Below are positions 23,001-30,998 of a DNA stretch of 64,000 nucleotides, piece by piece. The position numbers and the translations under genes are program-made. Each line of letters starts with the position of its first letter. The first letter of the stretch is position 1. The DNA is from Turneriella parva DSM 21527 (GTDB lineage: Bacteria > Spirochaetota > Leptospiria > Turneriellales > Turneriellaceae): contig NC_018020.1 of NCBI RefSeq assembly GCF_000266885.1, positions 2,666,001-2,730,000 of the forward strand. Direction: 5' to 3'. The notes under the pieces are model-generated. The model had not been told where the DNA came from and did not search any database. It saw only the letters and a program-made list of their open reading frames with translations.

Positions 23001-25247
23001 ATGAGAAAGATTCTAATTATTGTCCTCGTGGGCATGTTGCCGGGTGCGCTGATTGCGCAGGCGAAACCGGCCAGGGCGGCCGCAAAAACTGCTGCTGAGC
23101 CAGCGGCGAATCTGCCTGCAGCGCCTGCGACTTTACCAGCGCCAGAGGCAACCAAGGCCAGCGCGACCACAGTCAAGACTCTGCCCGCCGTCAAGGTCAT
23201 CGGCGAAGAAGAGAATCTGGCGAATATTCCGGGGTCAGGTCAGGTGATCGAAAAGAAGGATCTCGAATCCGCACGCGTATTCACGACGACTGAGGCTCTT
23301 CGCAAAGTGAGCGGTCTGAATGTGCGCGATGAGGAGGGCTTTTCGCTGCGCCCCAACATTGGCATTCGCGGGTTAAATCCGACGCGATCGACAAAAGTTC
23401 TGCTGCTCGAAGATGGCATACCTCTGAGCTATGCTCCCTATGGCGATAATGCATCGTATTACCACCCGCCACTCGAACGCTTTGAGCGCATTGAGGTGCT
23501 GAAAGGGGCGGGGCAGCTGCGATTCGGGCCGCAAACAGTCGGCGGTGTCGTGAATTACATAACTCCCAACCCACCCAAAGACCCAGGCGGAAAGATTACA
23601 CTCACGGGGGGCAATCGATCTTATTTCAATGGCCACCTGAGTTACGGTGGTTTTTGGGGTAACGCTGGCTTTCAGGTCGACTACACACGAAAACAAGGGC
23701 AGGGTGCCCGCGACAACACGTTCAGCACCATCAATGATCTCAACCTAAAGAATGTATTGCTCGCCGGTGATAAACATACACTCACCACCAAGGCGAATGT
23801 CTACACTGAAGATTCACGGGTTACTTATTCTGGTCTGACGCAGTCAGAGTTTGAACAAGACGCTAGGCAGAATCCATTCAAGAATGATCAGATGACAGCA
23901 AAAAGACTCGGGGGCTCAGTGCAACATGCCTGGCAGATTACCCCCGCAACCGAGCTTGTCACCTCGCTTTACGGTGCCTATTTCACTCGCGACTGGTGGC
24001 GGCAATCGAGCAACTCTGGCCAAAGGCCAAATGATTCGGCTGACGCAGTGAATTGCGGTGGTATGGCAAACCTAAACACCACTTGCGGAAACGAAGGTCG
24101 TCTACGCAACTATTACACCTATGGCGTAGAACCGCGCCTGAAAAGCAGCTATAATCTGCTGGGCGAAAAGCAAGAGTTCAACGTTGGTCTGCGCGCTCAC
24201 TACGAAATTCAGGACCGCAAACAAATGAACGGTGACTTTCCGCTTTCGCGAACCGCGGGCACTTCAACGAACGGCGGTTTGGTCGAGAATAACCTGCGCC
24301 TCACCGATGCCTATTCGGGTTTCGTCGATCACATATTCAAGTATAAAGACGTCAGTGTAACACCTGGTGTACGCGTAGAGCATATACGCCTCGCGCGCAC
24401 TAACCGGCAGATACAGACGGTCGAAAACGGTGGCCAGGGTGTGCAGGGGAACACCAATCTGACCGAAGTTATTCCCGGCGTCGGCCTCAACTTTAACCCC
24501 ATTGACCGAACGACATTTTTCGCCGGAGTCCATAAGGGTTTTTCGCCGCCGAGAGTTGAAGATATTATCAACAACACAACGGGTCTTTCGGTTGAGCTGT
24601 CTCCAGAGCGCAGCGTCAACTACGAGGCAGGGGTGAGAACAAAAATTATCCAGGGCATCTCAGCAGAAGCGACGTACTTTCGCATGGATTTTTCAAACCA
24701 GATTGTCGCTGCGAGCGTGGCCGGTGGTGCCGGCGCAACTCTCACCAATGGCGGCAAGACGCTGCAGCAGGGTGGTGAATTTGACCTTAAGCTTGCCACC
24801 GGCGAATTGCTTAAAATGAAGCATAATTTTTACCTGATCACAGCGTACACGTGGCTGCCCACCGCCCGCTTTGAGGGAACCCGCTTCAGCGGCACGACTT
24901 CGGTTTCGGGCAATCGCCTGCCTTATACCCCTGAGCACAGCATCACGACGAGCGTTGGCTATTCGCACCCGATCGGGCTCGATATGCGCATTGAGCAGGT
25001 CTTCGTTGGCGCAATGCTTGCCGATGAGCTCAATACAGAAACACCCACGGCGAACGGGCAAGCAGGGCGAATTCCTGAATATGCTATCTACAATGCCGCG
25101 ATAAACTATACGTATGAGCCGTGGGGGGCAACGCTGTTCTTTACGGCGAAGAACCTGACCGACAAGATGTATATTGCCGACCGTACCCGCGGCATTCTGC
25201 CCGGCACGCCTCGCCTGTTTCAGGCTGGCGTAACGGTAAAATTTTGA
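23001..25247 (+). CDS. TonB-dependent outer-membrane receptor, FecA-like
   Basis: 748 residues from ATG 23001, preferred over ATG 22995 because GGAG at 22991 is then correctly spaced. Signal peptide (MRKILIIVLVGMLPGALIAQ), then an Ala/Pro-rich spacer (about 20-55). The TonB-box region is probably near LPAVKVIGEEE. The plug domain (about 60-175) contains VFTTTEALRKVSGLNVRDEEG, RGLNPTRSTKVLLLEDGIPLSYAPYGDNASYYHPPLERFERIEVLKG and GGVVNYITP, typical of FecA/iron-siderophore receptors. The barrel ends with Phe (AGVTVKF). The Fur site upstream and tonB 90 bp downstream mark an iron-uptake unit. The ligand is not known. Confidence 0.9.
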   Translation: MRKILIIVLVGMLPGALIAQAKPARAAAKTAAEPAANLPAAPATLPAPEATKASATTVKTLPAVKVIGEEENLANIPGSGQVIEKKDLESARVFTTTEALRKVSGLNVRDEEGFSLRPNIGIRGLNPTRSTKVLLLEDGIPLSYAPYGDNASYYHPPLERFERIEVLKGAGQLRFGPQTVGGVVNYITPNPPKDPGGKITLTGGNRSYFNGHLSYGGFWGNAGFQVDYTRKQGQGARDNTFSTINDLNLKNVLLAGDKHTLTTKANVYTEDSRVTYSGLTQSEFEQDARQNPFKNDQMTAKRLGGSVQHAWQITPATELVTSLYGAYFTRDWWRQSSNSGQRPNDSADAVNCGGMANLNTTCGNEGRLRNYYTYGVEPRLKSSYNLLGEKQEFNVGLRAHYEIQDRKQMNGDFPLSRTAGTSTNGGLVENNLRLTDAYSGFVDHIFKYKDVSVTPGVRVEHIRLARTNRQIQTVENGGQGVQGNTNLTEVIPGVGLNFNPIDRTTFFAGVHKGFSPPRVEDIINNTTGLSVELSPERSVNYEAGVRTKIIQGISAEATYFRMDFSNQIVAASVAGGAGATLTNGGKTLQQGGEFDLKLATGELLKMKHNFYLITAYTWLPTARFEGTRFSGTTSVSGNRLPYTPEHSITTSVGYSHPIGLDMRIEQVFVGAMLADELNTETPTANGQAGRIPEYAIYNAAINYTYEPWGATLFFTAKNLTDKMYIADRTRGILPGTPRLFQAGVTVKF

Positions 25248-25253
25248 CAAAGT

Positions 25254-25288
25254 CACCGGCGTGCGGGCCTTTTGCCCGCCTGCCGGTG
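25254..25288 (+). terminator. Two-tier hairpin between receptor and tonB
   Basis: Outer 7-bp stem 25254-25260/25282-25288 and inner 6-bp stem 25263-25268/25274-25279 with a T-rich loop, separated by a 2x2 internal loop. It starts seven bases after the receptor stop. There is no U-tract. The presence of a separate promoter for tonB supports a real terminator. Confidence 0.65.
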
Positions 25289-25299
25289 TGGTGAAAGGC

Positions 25300-25328
25300 T
25301 TGACAGACTGAGAATGATTTTCAGTCTA
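25300..25328 (+). promoter_or_regulatory. Candidate tonB promoter
   Basis: A perfect -35 TTGACA at 25300-25305. A -10 is poor at the expected distance (25323-25328, AGTCTA). A Fur-like box fills the spacer, so binding would block polymerase. Confidence 0.4.
25309..25323. promoter_or_regulatory. Fur-type operator before tonB
   Basis: TGAGAATGATTTTCA matches the 7-1-7 Fur consensus at 13 of 15 positions and is the core of a longer near-palindrome, 25306-25326. It lies 14 bp before the tonB ATG. Confidence 0.75.
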
Positions 25329-25336
25329 AGCCAACG

Positions 25337-26002
25337 ATGTCACGGGCTGCCGCTGCACTATTCCGTTACTTCCCTTTCCCTGCAGCCGCAGGCGACGAAA
25401 AAAGTGCGCCGGTGGCCCCGGTACTTGCCGCTAAGCCCCGCTTCAGCGGAGCATTTGTCATATCGCTCGCAATCCACACTATGCCTGTATTGGCGCTGGC
25501 CATAGCGCCGGCACTTGTTGAAGAAAACCCGGCCGATAAGCCCGTAGTGCTCTACAGCGTTCAGCTCGAGAAAAAACACACGGTTATTACCCCAAACGCC
25601 ACAGTGCGCAAAAATGCAGCGCAGAGTTCGGCAAAGCGGTCTGGTAACGCTGAAATCGACCTTACCGGCGAGCAGCGGGCGCTCAAAGTCAGTTATGAAA
25701 TGCAGCTCGCGGCAAAAATTGAGAGGCAGCGCTATTACCCTCAGCGCGCCCGGCAATTAGGCCAAGAGGGGCAGCCGGTAGTGCGCATGGTTCTCGACGC
25801 GGCGGGTAATGTGATGCAGCTCGCGCTCGAAAACAGCAGCGGCGTCTCATTGCTTGATGAAACCGCTCTTGATATCGTCAGGCGCGCCCAGCCTTTTCCC
25901 GCGCCGCCGGCTGAGTACGCGCAGATTCTGCGCCACCGGGGTGACAACCGCATGGTATTTCGCGCCCCTATCAGTTTTGGTATTTCGCGCCAGGGTCGAT
26001 AG
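25337..26002 (+). CDS. tonB: TonB-family energy transducer
   Basis: 221 residues. One N-terminal membrane anchor (about 35-58, RFSGAFVISLAIHTMPVLALAIAPAL) carries a His within the helix, as in TonB proteins where it contacts ExbD. A periplasmic linker follows that is not Pro-rich as in E. coli. The C-terminal domain (about 125-221) has YYPQRARQLGQEGQPVVRMVLDAAGNVMQLALENSSGVSLLDETALDIVRRAQPFPAPP, the canonical TonB fold. The gene is 90 bp after the receptor with its own Fur site. No exbB or exbD is adjacent, so the motor must be encoded elsewhere. Confidence 0.9.
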   Translation: MSRAAAALFRYFPFPAAAGDEKSAPVAPVLAAKPRFSGAFVISLAIHTMPVLALAIAPALVEENPADKPVVLYSVQLEKKHTVITPNATVRKNAAQSSAKRSGNAEIDLTGEQRALKVSYEMQLAAKIERQRYYPQRARQLGQEGQPVVRMVLDAAGNVMQLALENSSGVSLLDETALDIVRRAQPFPAPPAEYAQILRHRGDNRMVFRAPISFGISRQGR

Positions 26003-26005
26003 GCC

Positions 26006-27040
26006 TCAGGCGTCGAGCCACTCGAGCACTTCGCTGAGCGGCATCGACGTGACGATGGTGTGGTAGACCCCGCCCTCTAGAAACCAAACCGAACGAAACG
26101 CACCGGAGAAATTGACGCGGTATTTACGTGCGCCTGTTCGCTCGCGTTTTTTGCCTTCGATCACCAGGCCCCGTTCGGGCACGAGCTTCAGGCCATAATC
26201 CCTGACCTGCGTGTAATACGTCTGGTAAGGCAGCTGCTCGTAATACGCGGTAAAGGCGGGGATTATCCCTTTTGCGCGAACAATTTTGCTGAGCCTGAAA
26301 ATCTCGCTTTCTTGCGGCAGGCGAAAGTTGAAATTCGCTGCCGCTTTCGCCGCTGATGGTGATACAGGTTTGTCGGCAAAATCGTATTCGGCGATCGTCG
26401 TGCCTGCGGGATACCGAAAGACAAAGTCGCTGTCGCTGAGCGGTTTTTGAAACTCCACGCGGTCAAAACGGATGCGGTACTTTTCTGAGCCTTCTTTGTT
26501 GTACATCGCAGTTTCTAACGCAAACGCATAATCGGCCTGTACTGCCGCGCGCCATTCGAAGCTAAAAGGCGATTTGGCAAAGTCTGAATTCGGAAAATAC
26601 CTGACGCCGGTTGTCTTTTGCCCGGCGACTAAACTATCATCGATCTGGTTGATGTCATAGAGTGCCACATGCCAGTCATATTCGCGTTCGAGCCATTGCA
26701 TCTGTTCAGCCGCCGTGAGCTCTCGCAGGTTGCGGTAGCGTATACCGAATGCAGTCTTTGGAAAATACGTCGAAAGTGTGCCCTTCGCATACTGCAACGT
26801 GTCACCCGTCTGCGTCGCTTTGGTCATAACCGCAGCCGGTTCAGCACGCCAGCTAATCTGTGTGGTCTGCGGTTTTGCAGCGACACCTGTCTCAGTGTAC
26901 GTGCCCGCAAAACTTGCGAGCGACCACATGCGCCGCAGAATGGTCTTGCGTTCGAGCTGTCGCACCGGGTTCGTGCAGCCTGCGCCCGTGAACAAAATGC
27001 ACAGGGCGATACCTGTGCGAAGCTTCAAACAACAATTCAT
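26006..27040 (-). CDS. Lipoprotein, possibly LolA/RseB-like fold
   Basis: 344 residues from ATG 27040, chosen since it overlaps the stop of the upstream gene as ATGA and gives a lipoprotein signal (MNCCLKLRTGIALCILFTGAGC, lipobox FTGAGC). The body alternates beta-strands and the phrase RVEFQKPLSDSDFVFRYPAGTTIAEYDF resembles the closing strands of LolA-type lipid-binding half-barrels. The C-terminal 120 residues (from about KIVRAKGIIPAFTAYYEQLP) form a second part. A link to lipid handling is attractive because the coupled gene encodes a membrane lipid hydroxylase, but this is inference. Confidence 0.6.
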   Translation of the reverse strand: MNCCLKLRTGIALCILFTGAGCTNPVRQLERKTILRRMWSLASFAGTYTETGVAAKPQTTQISWRAEPAAVMTKATQTGDTLQYAKGTLSTYFPKTAFGIRYRNLRELTAAEQMQWLEREYDWHVALYDINQIDDSLVAGQKTTGVRYFPNSDFAKSPFSFEWRAAVQADYAFALETAMYNKEGSEKYRIRFDRVEFQKPLSDSDFVFRYPAGTTIAEYDFADKPVSPSAAKAAANFNFRLPQESEIFRLSKIVRAKGIIPAFTAYYEQLPYQTYYTQVRDYGLKLVPERGLVIEGKKRERTGARKYRVNFSGAFRSVWFLEGGVYHTIVTSMPLSEVLEWLDA

Positions 27041-27915
27041 AGAAACCACCTTGGCTTTAGAATCGCCAACACAAACAGCGCCAGCGCCGCAAACAGAAGA
27101 ATGACCGCAATCAATGCGGATGTTCTCTGTGCTGAATACGGTCTTGGAGAAGCCGGCCGGCGCGCGAGGCCACGCAGAAATTGCCATGGCCCCCAAAGCT
27201 GAACAGCTACGATCTCACCGCGCGGCGCGGGGTCATGAATGCCGAAATCAACAGCGGTCTTTTCGGCTGCAAAAGTACCAAACAGCTTGTCCCAGATAAT
27301 CAGCACGCCGGCGAAGTTCTTATCGAGATATTCGGGGTTCATGCCGTGGTGTACCCGGTGGTGTGAAGGCGTGTTGAATATGAGTCCGAAGGCACGCGGC
27401 AGATTCAACAACTGGGTGTGCATCAGAAACTGGTAGGTCAGCGACGCAGCCTGAACCGCCAAAATATGCGCGGGAGCAAAGCCGGCAAAGGCGAGCGGCA
27501 ACCAGAAGACCATACCCAAAAAGGGCAGCCAGGTTTGCCTGAGGCCCACGGATAAATTAAACTCATTCGACGAATGGTGCACGACGTGAGACATCCACAA
27601 AATGCCGAGCTTATGGCTGAGGAGATGAAACCAGTAGAAGCAGAAGTCGTCGGCCAGAAACAGCAGCAGCCAGTACCACCCTGTGGGCCTGAGCCTGACC
27701 ACCGCAAACTCGAGCTGTAGCCAGACGATCAGCAGGTATTCTGTATACCCGTAGATCGCGGCTATGATGAGGTAGATTGTATAGTCGGCGACGTTCGTGA
27801 GCGTGCCTGTCAGGCTGTAGACGCGCTGGCGCAATGCGAGCGAAAGCAGCCACTCGCCGAGCACGAGAGCATTGACCGTTAAGAGAGTTAAGACTGCTGT
27901 CTGTTGCCAGGGCAT
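27037..27915 (-). CDS. Sterol desaturase/fatty-acid hydroxylase family protein
   Basis: 292 residues, four or more membrane helices. The di-iron His motifs are present: HLLSHKLG, then MSHVVHHSSNEFN, then TPSHHRVHHGMN near residue 185. FAGVLIIWDKLFGTFAAEK is the usual continuation. Enzymes of this family use O2 and a di-iron centre to hydroxylate or desaturate a lipid or carotenoid. The substrate is unknown. The C-terminus ends in two hydrophobic residues stretches (about 265-285). It overlaps the downstream lipoprotein gene by four bases, so the two are co-translated. Confidence 0.85.
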   Translation of the reverse strand: MPWQQTAVLTLLTVNALVLGEWLLSLALRQRVYSLTGTLTNVADYTIYLIIAAIYGYTEYLLIVWLQLEFAVVRLRPTGWYWLLLFLADDFCFYWFHLLSHKLGILWMSHVVHHSSNEFNLSVGLRQTWLPFLGMVFWLPLAFAGFAPAHILAVQAASLTYQFLMHTQLLNLPRAFGLIFNTPSHHRVHHGMNPEYLDKNFAGVLIIWDKLFGTFAAEKTAVDFGIHDPAPRGEIVAVQLWGPWQFLRGLARRPASPRPYSAQRTSALIAVILLFAALALFVLAILKPRWFL

Positions 27916-27998
27916 AGCAGCGCATCTTCGTCGGGGCGCTGCAAGACCCGCCGCCAGGTTTATTGATGGCGTAAAGAGAGAAAAAAGTCTGGCACCCT

Positions 27999-28457
27999 AT
28001 GGATTCTGAAATTGAACGATTGACCGGCATCGGCCGCGACCGCGCGCTCAGAATCGACGCAGTGAACCTCTACGAGCGGCTTGGGCCAGAAACATTCAAG
28101 AAACTCAGCCACGAATTCTACAATCGTGTGTTCAATGATACAGAGCAGTGGTTTCGCAACATCTTCAAAAACAGCACAATCGAAGAGGCGATTCAGAACC
28201 AGATGGAATTTTTCATGCAGCGACTCGGCGGGCCACCGCTCTATTCTGAGCGCAAGGGCCACCCGGCGCTCATCATGCGCCATCTCAAATTCAATATGTC
28301 ACTCAAAGCGACTGAACGTTGGGTTTACCACATGCAGAACGCATTGGACGCAGTAACCGAAATCGATGCCGATTCAAAGTCTCGTATGATAGACTTTTTC
28401 ACCCACACCGCATACTTTCTGCACCTCGGGGTTACTTCGCGAAGCCCCCGGCCTTAA
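27999..28457 (+). CDS. Truncated haemoglobin (group II-like globin)
   Basis: 152 residues. An N-terminal extension of about 20 residues precedes the 2-on-2 globin: VNLYERLGPETFKKLSHEFYNRVFNDTEQWFRNIF, then NQMEFFMQRLGGPPLYSERKGHPALIMRHLKFNMS where the His in KGHP (or MRHLKF) is the proximal haem ligand region, and ATERWVYHMQNALDAV with the Trp in the G helix typical of group II. Roles in O2 or NO handling are known for the family. The gene is monocistronic and convergent with srkA. It may relate to the O2-dependent hydroxylase whose start is 84 bp away in divergent orientation. Confidence 0.85.
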   Translation: MDSEIERLTGIGRDRALRIDAVNLYERLGPETFKKLSHEFYNRVFNDTEQWFRNIFKNSTIEEAIQNQMEFFMQRLGGPPLYSERKGHPALIMRHLKFNMSLKATERWVYHMQNALDAVTEIDADSKSRMIDFFTHTAYFLHLGVTSRSPRP

Positions 28458-28462
28458 CGGTC

Positions 28463-28482
28463 ATTCCCGCGCATGCGGGAAT
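28463..28482. terminator. REP-like 20-bp palindromic hairpin
   Basis: ATTCCCGC and GCGGGAAT (28463-28470 with 28475-28482) pair perfectly around GCAT; the full 20 bp is palindromic. It fills the gap between the convergent globin and srkA stops and ends at the srkA stop codon. The motif TCATTCCCGCGCATGCGGGA resembles widely dispersed REP-type sequences of proteobacteria. Confidence 0.65.
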
Positions 28483-29517
28483 CTAATCTTCGTAATCAAA
28501 AAAGAAATCTTTATTGCTGAGGGCTTCGCCCGTGTCGGCAATCGGGTAGCTGTCACCCATCGACGCACAGATATCGCGCAGAATGCCGATCTCTTCTTGC
28601 CAGTAGCTGTCGCTGGCAAAATCGGGAAAAGCCGAGGTGAACGAAGGGTCGTCGTAGCGGCGGGCTATCCAACCTGAATAGTGAATAATTCGCATCGCGC
28701 GCAGGGTCTCAGCGAGCGCGAGCCACCGCTCTTCGAAGTGGCGAAACTCGCGATAAGCCGCGAGAAATACCGATCGCGCATGCGCATTCAGGTTTTCATC
28801 GCCGGGAAAAAGCATCCAGACATCTTGCACCGCCGGGCCAACGAGTGAGTCGTCGAAGTCGAGCAGAAACCAGCCTTCGCTGCCGTTCAGTATATTGCCC
28901 TTGTGCAGGTCGCCGTGAATGCGCAGCAGCGGCAGCTCTTCGTGGTGCACGTCGTAGTGGTGCGCGATACGCTCGGCGAGTTCTGCGTATTCGAGCGCAT
29001 GGTTGTCTTTCAGAAAATGTTTCTCGCGCAAAACTTCGAGAGGCTCGCGCACGAAGCGGTCAGAATTGAAAGCAGGTCTGCAGCTTTCAGATTTCGCCGA
29101 CGCGCCGACATTGTGTACCCGCGCGAGCAGTCGGCCTAAAATCTGCAGATCTATTTCTGACAGCTCTTCAGGTTCACGGCCACCGGTTCTCGGCCAGATT
29201 GCAAAGTAAATTCCCTGCTCTTCGAAGAGGCTTTGCCCATCGAACTTCAGCGGCGCCAGCGCCGGTATCTCGTCTTCAGCGAGTTCAAACAAGAACGCAT
29301 GCTCCTCGAGAATCTGCTCGCGGCTCCAGCGGCCAGGGCGGTAGAATTTCGTGACGATGTGCTTGCCCGATTCAAGGCGCAGGTCGAACACGCGGTTCTC
29401 CATACTGTTCAGCTGTGAGATATGGCCCGAAGGTTCAAGCCCGAGTTTGATGACTGCGTCGATTATTTCGTCAGGGGTCAGCTGGTAAAAATAATCCGTT
29501 TCGCGCTTCTGTTGCAT
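28483..29517 (-). CDS. srkA: Stress-response kinase A (YihE/RdoA family)
   Basis: 344 residues, near the family length. An aminoglycoside-phosphotransferase-like Ser/Thr kinase that in E. coli protects against death pathways under envelope and oxidative stress. Motifs: NRVFDLRLESGKHIVTKFYRPGRWS (ATP-binding lysine in KFYRPGRW), LLRIHGDLHKGNIL as the catalytic Brenner loop (HGDxHxxN), FLLDFDDSLVGPAVQDVWML with the metal-binding Asp. The stop lies against a REP-like hairpin shared with the convergent globin gene. A monocistronic gene 30 bp after the FecR-like lipoprotein gene on the same strand. Confidence 0.92.
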   Translation of the reverse strand: MQQKRETDYFYQLTPDEIIDAVIKLGLEPSGHISQLNSMENRVFDLRLESGKHIVTKFYRPGRWSREQILEEHAFLFELAEDEIPALAPLKFDGQSLFEEQGIYFAIWPRTGGREPEELSEIDLQILGRLLARVHNVGASAKSESCRPAFNSDRFVREPLEVLREKHFLKDNHALEYAELAERIAHHYDVHHEELPLLRIHGDLHKGNILNGSEGWFLLDFDDSLVGPAVQDVWMLFPGDENLNAHARSVFLAAYREFRHFEERWLALAETLRAMRIIHYSGWIARRYDDPSFTSAFPDFASDSYWQEEIGILRDICASMGDSYPIADTGEALSNKDFFFDYED

Positions 29518-29547
29518 GGGCCCCGGCGGCGAGTGCAGGTGCTGTCA

Positions 29548-30156
29548 TCAGCGCGCGGCGACAAGCCGGCGAAAATTGACAAATTCGGGAAAGTATTTCA
29601 CCGCATCACGCGCGGCGGCCTTTGAATACTTAGCGCCAGTCGGGCTAAACTCAGAATAATTCTCGCCCTGAGCGGCGAGCTCTGTCTTGTTGCCGGCAGT
29701 CTCAAGATCGAGCGCACCATCGAGCACAAATAATTTCGTGCCGGCGGCTTTCTTCTGCAGCAAAAACCGCGCAGAGCGAAGTCTTAAGATTCGGGCGTCA
29801 ACTTGAGCCGTTACAACCGTTGCGGCGTCGTTCTGCTGCAGCATTGCGGTGCCATAGAGTAAATGTATATGAAACATGCCCGGCTTCGGCTCGGTGACGC
29901 GCACAACGGTATCTGCCGCCGCTTCAACCGTAAACCTTTCTGGCAGATAAAGCGAGCTGCCCGCCGAAAGAACTATGTTTTGCGCCGACGTAACCGGTTG
30001 GCCATTGACCAGCCAGCCCTGCGGTGTTGGTTCGGGTTTCTTACCGCATGCAGCAAACAATAAAAAAAGTGAGGAGATCATAAGCCAACGAAGCGGCAAC
30101 GCGATTGGCGCCGGCGCCGCTGGCAAGACCTGCTGCTTTCGGGCTCGTATTCGCAT
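29548..30156 (-). CDS. FecR-like lipoprotein
   Basis: 202 residues from ATG 30156 (GTG 30168 is in frame). A long basic leader (MRIRARKQQ...) precedes the hydrophobic segment WLMISSLFLLFAAC, so lipidation at the Cys is likely. The mature part reads as a FecR-type beta-helix: GWLVNGQPVTSAQNIVLSAGSSLYLPERFTVEAAADTVVRVTEP, GTAMLQQNDAATVVTAQVDARILRLRSARFLLQKKAAGTKLFVLDGALDLETAGNKTEL. It is the second such exported protein in this window and again has no sigma factor next to it. Lies 30 bp upstream of srkA. The role is unknown. Confidence 0.6.
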   Translation of the reverse strand: MRIRARKQQVLPAAPAPIALPLRWLMISSLFLLFAACGKKPEPTPQGWLVNGQPVTSAQNIVLSAGSSLYLPERFTVEAAADTVVRVTEPKPGMFHIHLLYGTAMLQQNDAATVVTAQVDARILRLRSARFLLQKKAAGTKLFVLDGALDLETAGNKTELAAQGENYSEFSPTGAKYSKAAARDAVKYFPEFVNFRRLVAAR

Positions 30157-30305
30157 TCTAAAGACCACTTACTCTGCCTTTAATGCGGTGCACAGTTTTT
30201 TATTATATTTCTGTCGCATTGCGTTGTGAATTTGGGGCAGCCGCAATCAGCCCAGTACCCTGACCAATCTGCTTGACCGCCGGGTCGCAAGCAACACCTC
30301 ACGGT

Positions 30306-30998
30306 ATGCACCCGCAAAATCCACAGGCTGTTCGCCATCCTTGGCGCACGGCCATAATCACCGGCGCGTCGAGTGGCATCGGTGAAGCCCTCGCGCGCCG
30401 CCTTGCAGTGCAAGGCATTCACGTGGTACTGGCGGCAAGGCGCATTGGGGAGCTTAGGCGTATAGCTATGGAAATCCGCAGCACCGGGGCTAGTGCAACC
30501 GCCGTGAAACTCGATGTCAGTCAGACAAAAGGCCTGGATCTGAAGCTCGCCCGGCTGGACAAAAGATTTGGCGGCATCGATCTAGTGATTGCGAATGCCG
30601 GGGTGGGCATTGGCAGAGAGCCCTCCTGGTCATGGCGGGCCGTTGAACCAGCGTTGCAGACGAATTTTATGGGAGCGATTGCTACCATCACGGCGCTTCT
30701 CCCGGCGATGATCGCGCGGGGCAGGGGGCATGTTGTCGCGATCAGTTCTCTCGCGGGTTTTGGCGCGCTGCCCGATGCCGCTGGCTATGTTTCTCCCAAG
30801 GCCGGCCTGTCGCGCTTTATGGAGTGCCTGACACTCGATTTGCAGGGTACTGGAGTTGTGACGTCCACTGTGCATGTAGGCTTCGTTGCGACGCCGATGG
30901 TCGTGATGGTGCGTCTGCTTTCGTCGTTGCCCTTCGTGTTCAAGGCAATTGCGGCGCGGCGCTACTATAAGAAACCCGGGGTGACTGGCTCAGATTAG
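30306..30998 (+). CDS. Short-chain dehydrogenase/reductase
   Basis: 230 residues from ATG 30306. Classical SDR: the cofactor loop TGASSGIGEALARRL, AARR after strand 2 (favouring NADP), LDVSQ, NAGVGIG, the catalytic Ser in AISSLAG, and YVSPK as the YxxxK pair. The C-terminal part (VMVRLLSSLPFVFKAIAARRYYKKPG) is hydrophobic and may contact a membrane. The substrate is unknown. It overlaps the convergent rbfA 3' end by nine bases. The region 30157-30305 between it and the FecR-like gene holds AT-richer promoter-like DNA but no clear boxes. Confidence 0.88.
   Translation: MHPQNPQAVRHPWRTAIITGASSGIGEALARRLAVQGIHVVLAARRIGELRRIAMEIRSTGASATAVKLDVSQTKGLDLKLARLDKRFGGIDLVIANAGVGIGREPSWSWRAVEPALQTNFMGAIATITALLPAMIARGRGHVVAISSLAGFGALPDAAGYVSPKAGLSRFMECLTLDLQGTGVVTSTVHVGFVATPMVVMVRLLSSLPFVFKAIAARRYYKKPGVTGSD

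Noticed and set aside
24693-25256. 187-residue minus-strand frame inside the TonB-receptor gene
   Set aside because: Overlaps the barrel part of a clear receptor gene and shows no family or start signal.
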